Made by a program: the position numbers and the translations under genes. Below the pieces are notes generated by a model. It was not told where the DNA came from. It searched no databases and saw only the letters and a program-made list of their open reading frames with translations. This document shows, in pieces, positions 26,134 to 35,313 of a stretch of 64,000 bases of DNA. The first letter of the stretch is position 1; each line of letters opens with the position of its first letter. Source of the DNA: Bacteroidales bacterium (GTDB lineage: Bacteria; Bacteroidota; Bacteroidia; Bacteroidales; UBA932); contig JAFUZO010000079.1 of the NCBI GenBank assembly GCA_017476575.1, positions 1-64,000 of the forward strand, in the 5' to 3' direction.

Positions 26134-27075
26134 TCAGTCGCTTTCTATGCAGTCGAAAACTTCCGGCTCGACCCGATAGTCGAGGACCCCGTCGGGAAGC
26201 CGCAAGGTCCGGGGCACGCACCGTCCGGAAAGGGACGAGGCAAAGTCCTGGTAATCGATATACAGTTTGAACGGTCCGAAAGGATCCCGGACCATCGGAA
26301 AGGCACATCGAAGAATCACCTCGGCCTGGGAAGGATAGACCTGCAGGTGATGGCCGGCCGGAGTGTTCCACACCTCCAGCGGCAGCGTCGAGCGGACCTC
26401 CACATAGCGGGATACCGACAGTTCATAGCTGACTTCTTCCTGGGAAAGGCGTACCCCTTTGATCCGGGCCAGTTTCAGGACCCCGTGCTCGCTGTCATGG
26501 ACATCGAAACGGGTCAACTGGGCGGTCTTGACCTTTTCGACCGCATCCACGCGGCCGGCCTCGCCGTAGACGATGATCGAATCCGGCACGATCCGGATCG
26601 GGGCGGAACTCATGTACTGGGAGCGGAACGTGATGTCATGGACCAGTTCCACCGGCACTTTCCGGAAATTTTCGACCGGGAAGGTGAAGGACAGGGTATC
26701 GGAGATGAAGGCCTCGACTGTCGCGTCGTCACCGAAAAACTGCTGGACATAGCTGTTCTTGGCGCTGCCGGCGACATAGAACTGGTCACCGCCCCGCAAC
26801 CGGAGGTCGGCCCGCTCGAAACGGACCTTTACCGGACGGCCCCCCTTCCGGGTGGAGACCCGGAGCAGGCGGAAGCCGCTGGTGCGGCAACGGGCGGAGA
26901 CGATGGCAGAATTGGAAGACCGGTTGCTGTGGCCGTCGATATTGCACTCGGCGACCACCGGCACGCTGATCACACCGGAATAGTCCCGCGACAAATTGCT
27001 GACCAGCCAGATCAGCATCGCCACGAGAACCGACGTCAGGAGAAGTCCTCCGTCCCTTCCGGACACCCTTTTCAC
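26134..27075 (-). CDS. YbbR-like domain protein (CdaR-related)
   Basis: The 313-residue protein has one N-terminal membrane segment (LLLTSVLVAMLIWLVSNL) and an extracytoplasmic region with YbbR-type beta repeats (for example FPVENFRKVPVELVHDITF and PDSIIVYGEAGRVDAVEKV). In Firmicutes YbbR/CdaR regulates a diadenylate cyclase. No cyclase is adjacent here, so that role is not assumed. Its place between yajC and coaE is the usual Bacteroidota arrangement. Confidence 0.85.
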   Translation of the reverse strand: MKRVSGRDGGLLLTSVLVAMLIWLVSNLSRDYSGVISVPVVAECNIDGHSNRSSNSAIVSARCRTSGFRLLRVSTRKGGRPVKVRFERADLRLRGGDQFYVAGSAKNSYVQQFFGDDATVEAFISDTLSFTFPVENFRKVPVELVHDITFRSQYMSSAPIRIVPDSIIVYGEAGRVDAVEKVKTAQLTRFDVHDSEHGVLKLARIKGVRLSQEEVSYELSVSRYVEVRSTLPLEVWNTPAGHHLQVYPSQAEVILRCAFPMVRDPFGPFKLYIDYQDFASSLSGRCVPRTLRLPDGVLDYRVEPEVFDCIESD

Positions 27076-27097
27076 GTCAAGAGAGTTAGAAGACCTC

Positions 27098-27412
27098 TTA
27101 CTGCTGGGCCTGGTAGTCCTTGGTCAGGGCCTGCTTGGAGACCCGCAGTTTCACGTCGCCGTCCACCTTGATGAGGACGGTGTCGGAGTCTTCCTTGATT
27201 TCAAGGACTTCACCGTAGATGCCGCCCACCGTGACGACCTTGTCGCCTTTCTTGAGGGCGTTGCGGAAATTCTGGAGTTCCTTCTGCTGCTTGCGCTGCG
27301 GGCGGATCATGAAGAGCCACATCACTACGAAGACGAGGATGAGCATGACCCACATGGACCAGGAACCACCGGCCTGCGGCTGTGCCTGAAGGGTAAGGAA
27401 AAGGATGTGCAT
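27098..27412 (-). CDS. yajC: Sec translocase accessory subunit YajC
   Basis: The 104-residue protein has a single transmembrane helix (WVMLILVFVVMWLFMI) followed at once by the family signature RPQRKQQKELQNF and then LKKGDKVVTVGGIYGEV. YajC associates with SecDF at the inner membrane. It is 22 nt downstream of nusB and upstream of ybbR. Confidence 0.95.
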   Translation of the reverse strand: MHILFLTLQAQPQAGGSWSMWVMLILVFVVMWLFMIRPQRKQQKELQNFRNALKKGDKVVTVGGIYGEVLEIKEDSDTVLIKVDGDVKLRVSKQALTKDYQAQQ

Positions 27413-27434
27413 ATATTTTCAGTTTAAAATGGTT

Positions 27435-28403
27435 TCAAAGGAGCCCCCGGCCGGACTTGTTGATGCGTCCTTCCCCGACGCTTTGCCGGATCAGCCGGTC
27501 GAGGAGTCCGTTCACGAAGGAACGGCTCTTGGGCGTGGAATAGAACTTGGCGATCTCCACATACTCGTTGATGGTCACCTTGACCGGGATCTCGGGGAAA
27601 TGCTCGGCCTCGGCCAGGCCCATGGCGATGAGGACGATGTCGGTCGTGTAGAGGCGGTCGCGGTCCCATTTGGTGACGGAGCCGGCCACCTTGGCGTAGT
27701 ACTCGTCGAAGCGGGCGAAGGCGGCGGACAGGAGGTTGACGACGAACTGCCGGTCGCTGTCAACACCTTCCTTGCCCTTGCGGCGCAGGATGTCGCTCTG
27801 GTAGAGCGGGGGCAGTTCCCAGCGGCCGGTGCGACGGATGTCGTCCAGGGTGCGGATATCATAGGTGAGGGCGTAGGCCAGGTCGTCGGTCCAGTACAGC
27901 GACAGGTCCTCGAGGATCTGCCACAGGGCCTCGTTGTCCTCGAACTCCTCCTCGAAGACCTTCTTGAACAGGCGCACGTCCTGGTCCAGGGAGACCTCGG
28001 GGTCGGCCATGTAGGCGGCAAAGTACGGCTTCTCCCGGACGGCATCGTACAGGTTGTGGAGGAAGACATCGTATTGTTCCCAGGAAAGTTTCTTCCGGTC
28101 GACCATCTTCCGGAAGTCGGGATCGCCCTCCAGCAGCGGGGCCAGGGCGTTCCGGGCGAATTTCAGATTCGGATGGCGTTCTTCCTCGGTCGGGTTGAAC
28201 TTGCCCTGCGCGGCCTCGATCCGGCGGGCGGCCTCCGCGGTCAGCGGCGGAATCACGGAGAGCATGAAAAGGTAGAGGTCGCGGGTCGCTTCGCAGGAAG
28301 CGTCGAGGCTGGAAAGGGCCTCCTTCAGCGTCATCTCCGGGTTCTCCGCATACGCATACAGGACCTTGAATGCCTTGATTCTGAGGATTCGTCTGTTGAG
28401 CAT
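27435..28403 (-). CDS. nusB: Transcription antitermination factor NusB
   Basis: The 322-residue protein is the long Bacteroidota form of NusB. It starts with the RNA-binding helix NRRILRIKAFKVLYAYAEN, and its C-terminal part (DRDRLYTTDIVLIAMGLAEAEHFPEIPVKVTINEYVEIAKFYSTPKSRSFVNG, read in pieces) has the canonical NusB core. NusB with NusE promotes rRNA antitermination. It is the first gene of nusB-yajC-ybbR-coaE. A TAAATTTG box 40 bp upstream fits its promoter. Confidence 0.93.
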   Translation of the reverse strand: MLNRRILRIKAFKVLYAYAENPEMTLKEALSSLDASCEATRDLYLFMLSVIPPLTAEAARRIEAAQGKFNPTEEERHPNLKFARNALAPLLEGDPDFRKMVDRKKLSWEQYDVFLHNLYDAVREKPYFAAYMADPEVSLDQDVRLFKKVFEEEFEDNEALWQILEDLSLYWTDDLAYALTYDIRTLDDIRRTGRWELPPLYQSDILRRKGKEGVDSDRQFVVNLLSAAFARFDEYYAKVAGSVTKWDRDRLYTTDIVLIAMGLAEAEHFPEIPVKVTINEYVEIAKFYSTPKSRSFVNGLLDRLIRQSVGEGRINKSGRGLL

Positions 28404-28442
28404 ATTTCAAATAACTTTTCGGTGTCTGTTAAAATATTTTTA

Positions 28443-28450
28443 CAAATTTA
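28443..28450 (-). promoter_or_regulatory. nusB operon promoter, -7 box
   Basis: TAAATTTG on the minus strand predicts a leader of about 34 nt. Confidence 0.6.
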
Positions 28451-28471
28451 GTGTTTTTAAATTTATTTCCC

Positions 28472-28479
28472 TAAATTTG
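28472..28479 (+). promoter_or_regulatory. DUF3276 gene promoter, -7 box
   Basis: TAAATTTG on the plus strand lies 28 nt before the ATG at 28508 and is divergent from the nusB promoter. Confidence 0.62.
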
Positions 28480-28507
28480 TGAACAGATTTACAAAACCCA
28501 CAAAGCC

Positions 28508-28888
28508 ATGTATAGTGAAGATTACGAGAGGGCCCGGGCCCAGGAGCGCAACGCGGAGGATGTATACTCGAAGCCTGTGAGAGCCGGCAAGCGTACCTAC
28601 TTCTTCGATGTCAAGGCTACGAAAGGCAACAACGACTATTACCTGACCATCACCGAGAGCAAGCGTCGCCAGGAACGGGACGGCTCCTTCGTCTTCGACA
28701 AGCACAAGATTTTCCTTTATAAGGAGGATTTCGAGAAATTCGCAGAGGGATTGGAAGAGGCGGTCGCCTATATCCGGACCAACCTGCTCAAGGATGAGCC
28801 TTTCCGTCCGGCACCCCGTTACGAGAGTCCATCAGATCCGGGAGAGGGAGAAGGCAACTTCTCCAACGTTTCCTTCGAAGAACTTTGA
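28508..28888 (+). CDS. DUF3276 / PUR-alpha-like nucleic-acid-binding protein
   Basis: The 126-residue protein matches DUF3276, a Bacteroidota family with the PUR repeat fold seen in eukaryotic Pur-alpha. The fold region is RAGKRTYFFDVKATKGNDYYLTITESKR (read in pieces) followed by KHKIFLYKEDFEKFAEGLEEA. The C-terminal tail is acidic and low in complexity. Single-stranded nucleic-acid binding is expected from the fold. It is monocistronic, ended by a compact intrinsic terminator. Confidence 0.9.
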   Translation: MYSEDYERARAQERNAEDVYSKPVRAGKRTYFFDVKATKGNNDYYLTITESKRRQERDGSFVFDKHKIFLYKEDFEKFAEGLEEAVAYIRTNLLKDEPFRPAPRYESPSDPGEGEGNFSNVSFEEL

Positions 28889-28897
28889 CCATCCATG

Positions 28898-28922
28898 AAA
28901 CCGGCGCCCTGCCGGTTTTTTC
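28898..28922 (+). terminator. Terminator of the DUF3276 gene
   Basis: AACCGGC (28899-28905) pairs with GCCGGTT (28911-28917) around a 5-nt loop and is followed by TTTT. An in-frame ATG at 28895 for the next gene falls in this hairpin and is rejected as a start. Confidence 0.85.
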
Positions 28923-28936
28923 AGAAGTTCCCTGGC

Positions 28937-30190
28937 ATGATCCTGCTCAAGAACATCCAACTCGACGGGACCGCGGTCGACATCCTCATCGAAGGTGAAA
29001 CCTTCCGGCGCATCACGCCGGTATCGGACTCGATGCCCCGGCCTGCAGCCGAGGTCGTAGACTGTACCGGCAAAGTAGCCGTTCCCGGCTTCATCAACAT
29101 GCACACGCATGCAGCTATGGCCCTGCTGCGAGGTATCACAGAGGACGTTCCCCTGCACACCTGGCTTTCCCACATCTGGGAAATCGAAGCGAAGATGGAC
29201 GAAGATTTCATCTATTGGGGCACCAAAGTGGCCTGCCTGGAGATGATCAAGAGCGGCACCACAACCTTCAACGACCAGTACTGGTTCGCCCCGTACGCCC
29301 GGCAGGCGGCCGTCGAGATGGGCATCCGGCCTTATATCTCCTTCGTCATCCTGGACAACTTCGACAAGGCTGTCGCCGAGAAGCAGCGGCGCAAATGCAT
29401 GGACCTGTATGAGCGATCGCTCGGCTGGGGAGAGGCCTCCTGCCTGGCGATGTCGGTCCATTCCGTCTATACGGTCAGCGAGGAGATGATTCTGTGGGCC
29501 AACCAGTTTGCCCTGGAGCATGGGATGAAACTCCATATCCATGTGTCCGAGACCGAGAAGGAGAATATCGACTGCATGAAGGCCCACGGAGGGCTGACCC
29601 CCACGGCTTACCTGGACAGCCTCGGCGTGCTGGGCCCCCATGTCATCGCCGCCCACTCCCTCTGGCTCGACGACGAGGATGTCGCTATCATGGGGCGTCG
29701 CAAGGTCAATTGTGTCCACAACATCAACTCCAACGCCAAGCTGGCGTCCGGCTACCGGTTCCGGTACAACGAACTGAGGGACGCAGGAGCCAATGTGTGT
29801 CTTGGAACGGACGGGGCTGCCTCGTCCAACAACCTGGACATGCTGGAGACCATGAAGACGGCGGCCCTGTTCCAGAAGGCCTGGCGGAACGATCCGTCCC
29901 AGATGCCCCTCCAGGAACTCATGGATGCCGCCACCGTCAACGGAGCCCGCGCCCTCGGGCTCCCGACAGGCGTCATCCGGGAAGGGGCTGTCGCCGACCT
30001 CTCGATCGTGGACATCGACAATTCGTATTTCCTGTCCCCGGGATCTTTCCTCGGGAATTTCGTCTATTCCGCCCACAGCGATGTCATCTCTTCGGTCATC
30101 GCCCGGGGGCATTTTGTCATGCGGGAGCGCAGGGTCGACGGCGAGAAGGAAATTCTCGTTGAAGCACGCAAGGTACTCTCGCAGATCTGA
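28937..30190 (+). CDS. Amidohydrolase: MTA/SAH/adenosine-type deaminase
   Basis: The 417-residue protein is of the MtaD/SsnA/TrzN amidohydrolase group that deaminates 5'-methylthioadenosine, S-adenosylhomocysteine or related adenosines. Metal ligands are visible in [40 protein letters not shown] and [13 protein letters not shown]. The start is 28937 because the upstream ATG lies in the previous gene's terminator. Two purine nucleoside phosphorylase genes follow (gaps 25 and 1 nt), so the cluster can deaminate an adenosine derivative and then cleave the product. Aminodeoxyfutalosine deaminase is a possible alternative. Confidence 0.87.
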   Translation: MILLKNIQLDGTAVDILIEGETFRRITPVSDSMPRPAAEVVDCTGKVAVPGFINMHTHAAMALLRGITEDVPLHTWLSHIWEIEAKMDEDFIYWGTKVACLEMIKSGTTTFNDQYWFAPYARQAAVEMGIRPYISFVILDNFDKAVAEKQRRKCMDLYERSLGWGEASCLAMSVHSVYTVSEEMILWANQFALEHGMKLHIHVSETEKENIDCMKAHGGLTPTAYLDSLGVLGPHVIAAHSLWLDDEDVAIMGRRKVNCVHNINSNAKLASGYRFRYNELRDAGANVCLGTDGAASSNNLDMLETMKTAALFQKAWRNDPSQMPLQELMDAATVNGARALGLPTGVIREGAVADLSIVDIDNSYFLSPGSFLGNFVYSAHSDVISSVIARGHFVMRERRVDGEKEILVEARKVLSQI

Positions 30191-30215
30191 CCACACAACG
30201 TATTACAACACGACT

Positions 30216-31043
30216 ATGGACCCAAGAATGGAAAGGATCGACAGCGCCGCCGCATATCTCCGGGAAAAACTCGGAACACGGACTCCCGTCATCGGCATCG
30301 TCCTCGGAAGCGGCCTGGGAAAACTGGCCGACCAGATTGAAAACCAACTTGTCATTCCCTACAAGGATATCCCGGACTTCCCGGTATCCACGGCCATCGG
30401 CCACAAGGGCAATTTCATCGTCGGCTCCCTCGGCGGGAAGTGCGTCCTCGCCATGCAGGGACGCATCCATTATTATGAAGGATACGGGATGGAACTCGTC
30501 GTCCTCCCGGTCCGGGTCATGATCCGCCTCGGCATCCGGAGCCTTTTCGTTTCCAATGCCGCCGGAGGGACCAACCTCGACTACCATGTCGGCGACCTCA
30601 TGATCATCAAGGACCATATCAACCTCCTCCCGAACCCGCTCATCGGTCCCAACCTTGACGGACTCGGCCCCCGGTTTCCGGACATGACGCGCCCCTACGA
30701 CCCTTCGATCATCAAACTGGCCCTCCGGCTCGCTGCCGAAATGGGTATCGAGGTGCATCAAGGCGTGTATGTAGGCGGAACCGGCCCGTCCTATGAGACA
30801 CCGGCCGAATACAAGTATTTCCGGCTCATCGGTGCCGATGCCGTCGGCATGTCGACCGTCCCGGAGGTCATCGCCGCGCGGCATGCCGGTATCCCGGTCT
30901 TCGGCATGTCCGTCATCACCAACGAGGCCCATGACGACTACGCCGACGACTATGTCAATGACGGACATGATGTCGTTGTCGCAGCCGACGCCGCCGCCGA
31001 CAAGATGACCGCCCTCTTCATCCGCATCATCGAGAGCCTGTGA
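30216..31043 (+). CDS. Purine nucleoside phosphorylase (trimeric type), copy 1
   Basis: The 275-residue protein is a trimeric-type PNP: phosphate site [43 protein letters not shown], and the purine site GPSYETPAE with the Glu equivalent to human E201, then GMSTVPEV. At residue 236 it has Asn (VITNEAHD), the equivalent of human N243, which favours 6-oxopurines such as inosine and guanosine. It is very similar to copy 2 directly downstream. The start ATG at 30216 follows the deaminase stop by 25 nt. Confidence 0.93.
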   Translation: MDPRMERIDSAAAYLREKLGTRTPVIGIVLGSGLGKLADQIENQLVIPYKDIPDFPVSTAIGHKGNFIVGSLGGKCVLAMQGRIHYYEGYGMELVVLPVRVMIRLGIRSLFVSNAAGGTNLDYHVGDLMIIKDHINLLPNPLIGPNLDGLGPRFPDMTRPYDPSIIKLALRLAAEMGIEVHQGVYVGGTGPSYETPAEYKYFRLIGADAVGMSTVPEVIAARHAGIPVFGMSVITNEAHDDYADDYVNDGHDVVVAADAAADKMTALFIRIIESL

Positions 31044-31044
31044 C

Positions 31045-31869
31045 ATGGAGATATTGGAAACAATCTACGCCGCCTCAGACTATGTGAAGCGGCTGTTGGA
31101 CGGGCGGTGTCCCACGGTCGGCATCGTCCTGGGGAGCGGACTGGGAAAGCTGGCCGACCAGATTGAAAACCCGCTGGTCATCCCCTATAAGGATATCCCG
31201 GGATTCCCGGTATCCACGGCCATCGGCCACAAGGGCAACTTCATGGTCGGCCGCCTGGGCGGGAAATGCGTCATCGCCATGCAGGGACGCATCCACAGTT
31301 ACGAGGGCTATCCGATGGCCCAGGTCGTCCTGCCCATCCGGGTGATGAAGGTCATCGGTATCCAGTATCTTTTCGTCTCCAATGCAGCCGGGGGCACCAA
31401 CCTCGGCTACCATGTCGGCGACCTCATGATCATCCGGGACCATATCAACCTCCTCCCGAACCCGCTTATCGGTCCCAACCTCGACGACTTCGGCCCCCGC
31501 TTCCCAGACATGACCCGCCCCTACGACCCGGCCCTCATCCGCCAGGCCGAAGCGATTGCGGCCGAGGAGGGCATCGCCCTGCGGAAAGGCGTCTATGTCG
31601 CCTGTACAGGTCCCTGCTATGAGACGCCGGCTGAATATCGATACTTCCGCCTCATCGGCGCTGACGCAGTGGGCATGTCCACCACGCCGGAAGTCATTGT
31701 CGCCCGTCACTCCTCCATCCCGGTCTTCGGCATGTCTGTCATCACCGACGTCGCCCACGCCACAGACAACGAGGACTACGTCACCGACGGTGAAGCCATC
31801 GTAGCGGCCGCCGATGCCGCAGCCGACCGCATGACCCTCCTTTTCCGCCGCATGGTCGGGCAACTCTAG
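31045..31869 (+). CDS. Purine nucleoside phosphorylase (trimeric type), copy 2
   Basis: The 274-residue protein is a tandem paralogue of the preceding gene, starting 1 nt after its stop. It keeps [35 protein letters not shown] and GMSTTPEV. At residue 235 it has Asp (VITDVAHA) where copy 1 has Asn. In human PNP the equivalent Asn243 to Asp change shifts preference to adenosine, and MTA phosphorylase naturally has Asp there. Copy 2 may thus act on 6-aminopurine nucleosides. Its stop shares the palindrome CTAG with the convergent gene. Confidence 0.92.
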   Translation: MEILETIYAASDYVKRLLDGRCPTVGIVLGSGLGKLADQIENPLVIPYKDIPGFPVSTAIGHKGNFMVGRLGGKCVIAMQGRIHSYEGYPMAQVVLPIRVMKVIGIQYLFVSNAAGGTNLGYHVGDLMIIRDHINLLPNPLIGPNLDDFGPRFPDMTRPYDPALIRQAEAIAAEEGIALRKGVYVACTGPCYETPAEYRYFRLIGADAVGMSTTPEVIVARHSSIPVFGMSVITDVAHATDNEDYVTDGEAIVAAADAAADRMTLLFRRMVGQL

Positions 31870-32626
31870 AAAAGGTAACTGATACCGGCGCCGAGGGTGA
31901 ACTGCCAGCGGCCGAAGGACGGTTCCGTGTGCGAGGTCTCGGGGCCGTATTCCGTGTGGTCGTACGTACGGAAATTGTCTGTCAGGAAGTAATGGATGCC
32001 GGGGGATACGTTGAGGCTCAGGCGCCAGACGGGATACAGACGGAGAAACCGGCGTCCAGGCTGAAGGCGAAGCGGTCCTTGACCATCATGCCTTTCCACC
32101 GGCGGTAGCGGTCGCCGTCGTTGTCCTCCCATTCCTGGTAGGAGATGTATCCATCGCCGAAGACATAGCCCGGCGTGAAGCCGACCGACACCTCGGCCCG
32201 GCGGAACAGGGAGACGAGGAAGGAACTGAACATGTCGAAGGCGATGTCCTGCCACCGGTCGCCCCGGTAATACCAATCGCGCATGCCCTCATAGGCCGCC
32301 AGTTGGGCTCCGGCCCGGACGGAACTGTCCCAACTGGCCGTCCCCGTCCGGTAGACGAAAGCGAGCGGGAGGGCGGCGATGTCCGAGTCGTCGACGAGCC
32401 ACGGGGTGTAGGCCACGCCGCCGCGCACCCCGAAGCGGGGCGCGAAATACCGGGTATAGTGCACGGCGGCACGCGGGGCGGAGGCGCCGTCCTGCAACGG
32501 GACCTGGAGCCCGTATTCGAAGCGGATTTCGTTCTGGAGGAGGTCGGTGTTGACTTTCTGGGCTTGCAGCGTCACGCAGCAGAGCAGGAGGGCGAGGGGA
32601 AGGAGGTGTTTCATCAAGGGAATCAT
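31866..32626 (-). pseudogene. Outer-membrane beta-barrel protein, frameshifted
   Basis: The first part (32626 to about 32040) has a signal peptide (MKHLLPLALLLCCVTLQAQ) and barrel-like strands (HYTRYFAPRFGVRGGVAYTP, AEVSVGFTPGYVFGDGYISY) and ends early at a TGA at 32018-32020. The next frame continues with VWRLSLNVSPGIHYFLTDNF and ends GAGISYLF, a normal C-terminal barrel strand with terminal Phe. One base appears to be missing around 32031-32058. No slippery heptamer is visible there. It overlaps nadE by four bases. A sequencing error cannot be excluded. Confidence 0.75.
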
Positions 32627-34659
32627 TGGAGTTCGTCAAGGAAGAGGGCCCACTTGGCGTCGGAGGGCATGCGCCAGTCTCCGCGCGGGGAGAGGGTGAC
32701 CGAGCCGACCTTGGGGCCGTCCGGCAGGCAGGAGCGTTTGAACTGCTGTCCGATGAAGCGCTTGAAGAACTGGTAGAGCCAGCCTTTCAGGGTCTTCTCG
32801 TCGTAGCGGTCGCCGAAGGCCTTCCGGGCGAGGAAGAGAATCTTGCGCGGGGAGCAGCCGAAGCGGAACGCATGGTAGAGGAAGAAGTCATTCAGTTCGT
32901 ACGGTCCGACCAGGTCTTCCGTCAACTGGGTGATCTGTCCCTGGTCGTCCGCCGGAATCAGTTCGGGGCTGATCGGCGTGTCCACGATGTCGAGGATGAT
33001 GTCGCGGGCGGTCCGGTCCCCCACGCGGTCGTCCGGGGTGAAGCGGGTCTCCCCCACCCAGCGACAGAGGTATTTCACCAGGGTCTTCGGGACCGACATG
33101 TTGACGGCGTACATGGACATGTGGTCGCCGTTGTAGGTGCACCAGCCGAGGGCCAGTTCCGACAAGTCGCCCGTGCCGACGACGATGCCGCCGGTCGCGT
33201 TGGAGATGTCCATCAGGAGTTGGGTCCGCTCGCGGGCCTGGGCGTTCTCGTAGGTCGTATCATGGACCGAGGCGTCATGGCCGATGTCCCGGAAATGCTG
33301 CTCGACAGCCGGAACGACGGAAATCTCCCGCGCCGTCACGCCGAGAGCCGCCATCAGGTCGTCGGCATTGGTATGGGTCCGCTCCGTGGTGCCGAGCCCC
33401 GGCATCGTGACGCCGATGACCCGTTCACGGCTCCACCCGAGCCGGTCGAAGGCCATGACCGTCACCAGCAGGGCCAGCGTCGAATCCAATCCACCGGAGA
33501 TGCCGATCACCGCACTCTTGGCGTTGACGTGCTCCAGGCGGGTCGCCAGCCCCTGGACCTGGATGTTGAAGATCTCCTCGCAGCGCTCCCGGATATGCTC
33601 CGGGTCGCCGGCCGGGACGAATGGATGAGGTTCGATGTAGCGGTGGAAGGCCTTCTCGAAGTCGGTCGAAGCACCGGTGCCGACCTGGACACGGGAATAC
33701 ATCTGGGCATAGGTTGAAGCCCGTGTGCCATCCGGCGTGACGTAATAGAAAGAACTCTGTTTCTGGCGCAGGATGGTCAGTTTCTCGACATCGAGGTCGG
33801 CCACGATTATCTGGGAATCCGAGCGGAAACGCTCCATCTCGGCCATCAGGGTGCCGTTCTCGTAGATCAGGGAGGAACCGCCGAAGACGAGGTCCTGGGT
33901 GGATTCGCCGTAACCCGACGAACAATAGATATAGCCGGAAAGCGTGTGCGCACTCTGCTCGCAGACGAGGTTCTTGCGGTAGGTATGCTTGAGCAAGACT
34001 TCGTTGGAGGCGGACAGGTTGACGATGAGTTGGGCACCGGCTACGCAGTGGAAGGAGGACGGCGGGAGCGGGGTCCACAGGTCCTCGCAGATCTCGATGG
34101 CGAAGGTCGCCTCCCCCACCGTGAAAAGCAGGTTCGGCGAGATGTTGCAACGGCAGCCGCAGTAGCGGATCTCGGCGCAGAAGCCCTCCCGGACGAAGTT
34201 CTTGCCGTCATCGATGAAACGGCCCTCGTTGTGGACGTTGCCCGACAAGAAATCCGCCCCGGAGGCGAACCAGCGGGCTTCGTAGAATTCGTTATAGTTC
34301 GGCAGATAGATCTTCGGGACGATACCTTTGACCTGCCCGTTGCGGATGACGACGGCGCAGTTGTAGAGTTTGTCGTTGTACCGCACCGGAGCCCCGGCTA
34401 CGACCGTCACTTCCTTGCCGCGGGTGTATTCCCGGATGGCGGCGACAGCGGACTCGGCCTTGTCGATGAGGAGGTTGGACCCGAACAGGTCGGCACAGGT
34501 GTAACCGGTCACACACAGTTCCGGGAACACGATCAGGGAGACTTCCCGGGACACCGCTTCGTCGATCAGGGTACAGATCTCATTCCGGTTGAAACCGACA
34601 TCGGCCACGCGCACCCTCGGCGAGGCGGCCGCCACTCTGATATAGCCGTAATCTTTCAT
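32623..34659 (-). CDS. nadE: Glutamine-dependent NAD+ synthetase
   Basis: The 678-residue protein joins an N-terminal nitrilase-type glutaminase (VFPELCVTGYTCADLF with Glu, VPKIYLPNYNEFYE with Lys, FAIEICEDLWTP with the Cys nucleophile) to an NAD synthetase domain with the PP-loop GISGGLDSTLALLV and the later GTGDLSELALGWCTYNGDHM. It makes NAD from deamido-NAD, ATP and glutamine. A TAATTTTG promoter lies 20 bp upstream. The downstream outer-membrane gene overlaps its stop. Confidence 0.96.
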   Translation of the reverse strand: MKDYGYIRVAAASPRVRVADVGFNRNEICTLIDEAVSREVSLIVFPELCVTGYTCADLFGSNLLIDKAESAVAAIREYTRGKEVTVVAGAPVRYNDKLYNCAVVIRNGQVKGIVPKIYLPNYNEFYEARWFASGADFLSGNVHNEGRFIDDGKNFVREGFCAEIRYCGCRCNISPNLLFTVGEATFAIEICEDLWTPLPPSSFHCVAGAQLIVNLSASNEVLLKHTYRKNLVCEQSAHTLSGYIYCSSGYGESTQDLVFGGSSLIYENGTLMAEMERFRSDSQIIVADLDVEKLTILRQKQSSFYYVTPDGTRASTYAQMYSRVQVGTGASTDFEKAFHRYIEPHPFVPAGDPEHIRERCEEIFNIQVQGLATRLEHVNAKSAVIGISGGLDSTLALLVTVMAFDRLGWSRERVIGVTMPGLGTTERTHTNADDLMAALGVTAREISVVPAVEQHFRDIGHDASVHDTTYENAQARERTQLLMDISNATGGIVVGTGDLSELALGWCTYNGDHMSMYAVNMSVPKTLVKYLCRWVGETRFTPDDRVGDRTARDIILDIVDTPISPELIPADDQGQITQLTEDLVGPYELNDFFLYHAFRFGCSPRKILFLARKAFGDRYDEKTLKGWLYQFFKRFIGQQFKRSCLPDGPKVGSVTLSPRGDWRMPSDAKWALFLDELQ

Positions 34660-34678
34660 TACCTCAAATAATTCTCGA

Positions 34679-34686
34679 CAAAATTA
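34679..34686 (-). promoter_or_regulatory. nadE promoter, -7 box
   Basis: TAATTTTG on the minus strand lies 19 nt before the ATG at 34659. Confidence 0.6.
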
Positions 34687-34719
34687 AACTAATTTTATGA
34701 CAATATGGATAATTTTTAT

Positions 34720-34727
34720 TAAATTTG
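34720..34727 (+). promoter_or_regulatory. zapA operon promoter, -7 box
   Basis: TAAATTTG on the plus strand lies 25 nt before the ATG at 34753. Confidence 0.62.
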
Positions 34728-34752
34728 CGAGAGATTAGGTAAAACGTCGGCT

Positions 34753-35022
34753 ATGCTGGAAGATGTCCGCAGACATATTGAACGGCTGATTGCGCTCTAT
34801 GAGGCTGAGAAAGTGGAGAACGAGCGTCTCCGCGCGGAGTTACATGCGTGCAAGGAAACCGGCGAGACCTACAGGAGACAAATCATGGAACTGGAGTCCC
34901 GGATTGAAACCCTGAAACTGACTGAAGCCTTTACCGCCGGCGGCGACCATGCCGCAGCCAAAGCGAAAATCGACCAATTGATCCGGGAGATCGACAAGAG
35001 CATCTCCTGGCTGGAGCGTTAG
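34753..35022 (+). CDS. Small coiled-coil protein upstream of zapA
   Basis: The 89-residue protein is almost entirely predicted coiled coil, with heptad-like runs such as IERLIALYEAEKVENERLRAE and IMELESRIETLKLTEAF, and ends in IDQLIREIDKSISWLER. It lies 3 nt before zapA, so it may be a division-associated partner comparable in build to ZapB, although sequence identity to ZapB is not evident. Such a gene is commonly found in this position in Bacteroidota. Confidence 0.7.
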   Translation: MLEDVRRHIERLIALYEAEKVENERLRAELHACKETGETYRRQIMELESRIETLKLTEAFTAGGDHAAAKAKIDQLIREIDKSISWLER

Positions 35023-35025
35023 AAG

Positions 35026-35313
35026 ATGGACCAGAAGATCAGCATAAAGATTGCGGGCCGTCCCTTCAATCTGACCGCCTCTTCCCCGCAGCAGGAGGAG
35101 GTGATCCGGTCGGCGGCCGATGCCATCAACAAACGCCTGTCCGGCTACACCCAGAAGAACCCGGGCAAGACCATGGTCGAACTCATGTCGATGGTTGCGC
35201 TCAACGAATGCGCCTGCCGGATCGCTTTCCAGCGCGAAATCGAATCCCAGAAGGCAGAGGCGGAGAAGCTCAGTGGCGACATGGAAAGATATCTGGCTGA
35301 CATAGAGAAATAA
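35026..35313 (+). CDS. zapA: Cell division protein ZapA
   Basis: The 95-residue protein has the ZapA fold signature: N-terminal ISIKIAGRPFNLTASSPQQEE, then the helix IRSAADAINKRLSGY and a C-terminal coiled coil. ZapA bundles FtsZ filaments at midcell. A structured RNA begins directly after its stop codon, and rny follows. Confidence 0.9.
   Translation: MDQKISIKIAGRPFNLTASSPQQEEVIRSAADAINKRLSGYTQKNPGKTMVELMSMVALNECACRIAFQREIESQKAEAEKLSGDMERYLADIEK

Noticed and set aside
28895..28936. Upstream ATG for the deaminase gene
   Set aside because: It lies inside the intrinsic terminator of the DUF3276 gene, and the added residues have no homology. The ATG at 28937 is used.
32018..32060. Programmed ribosomal frameshift in the outer-membrane gene
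   Set aside because: No slippery X-XXY-YYZ site or downstream structure is visible, so a mutation or sequence error is more likely.
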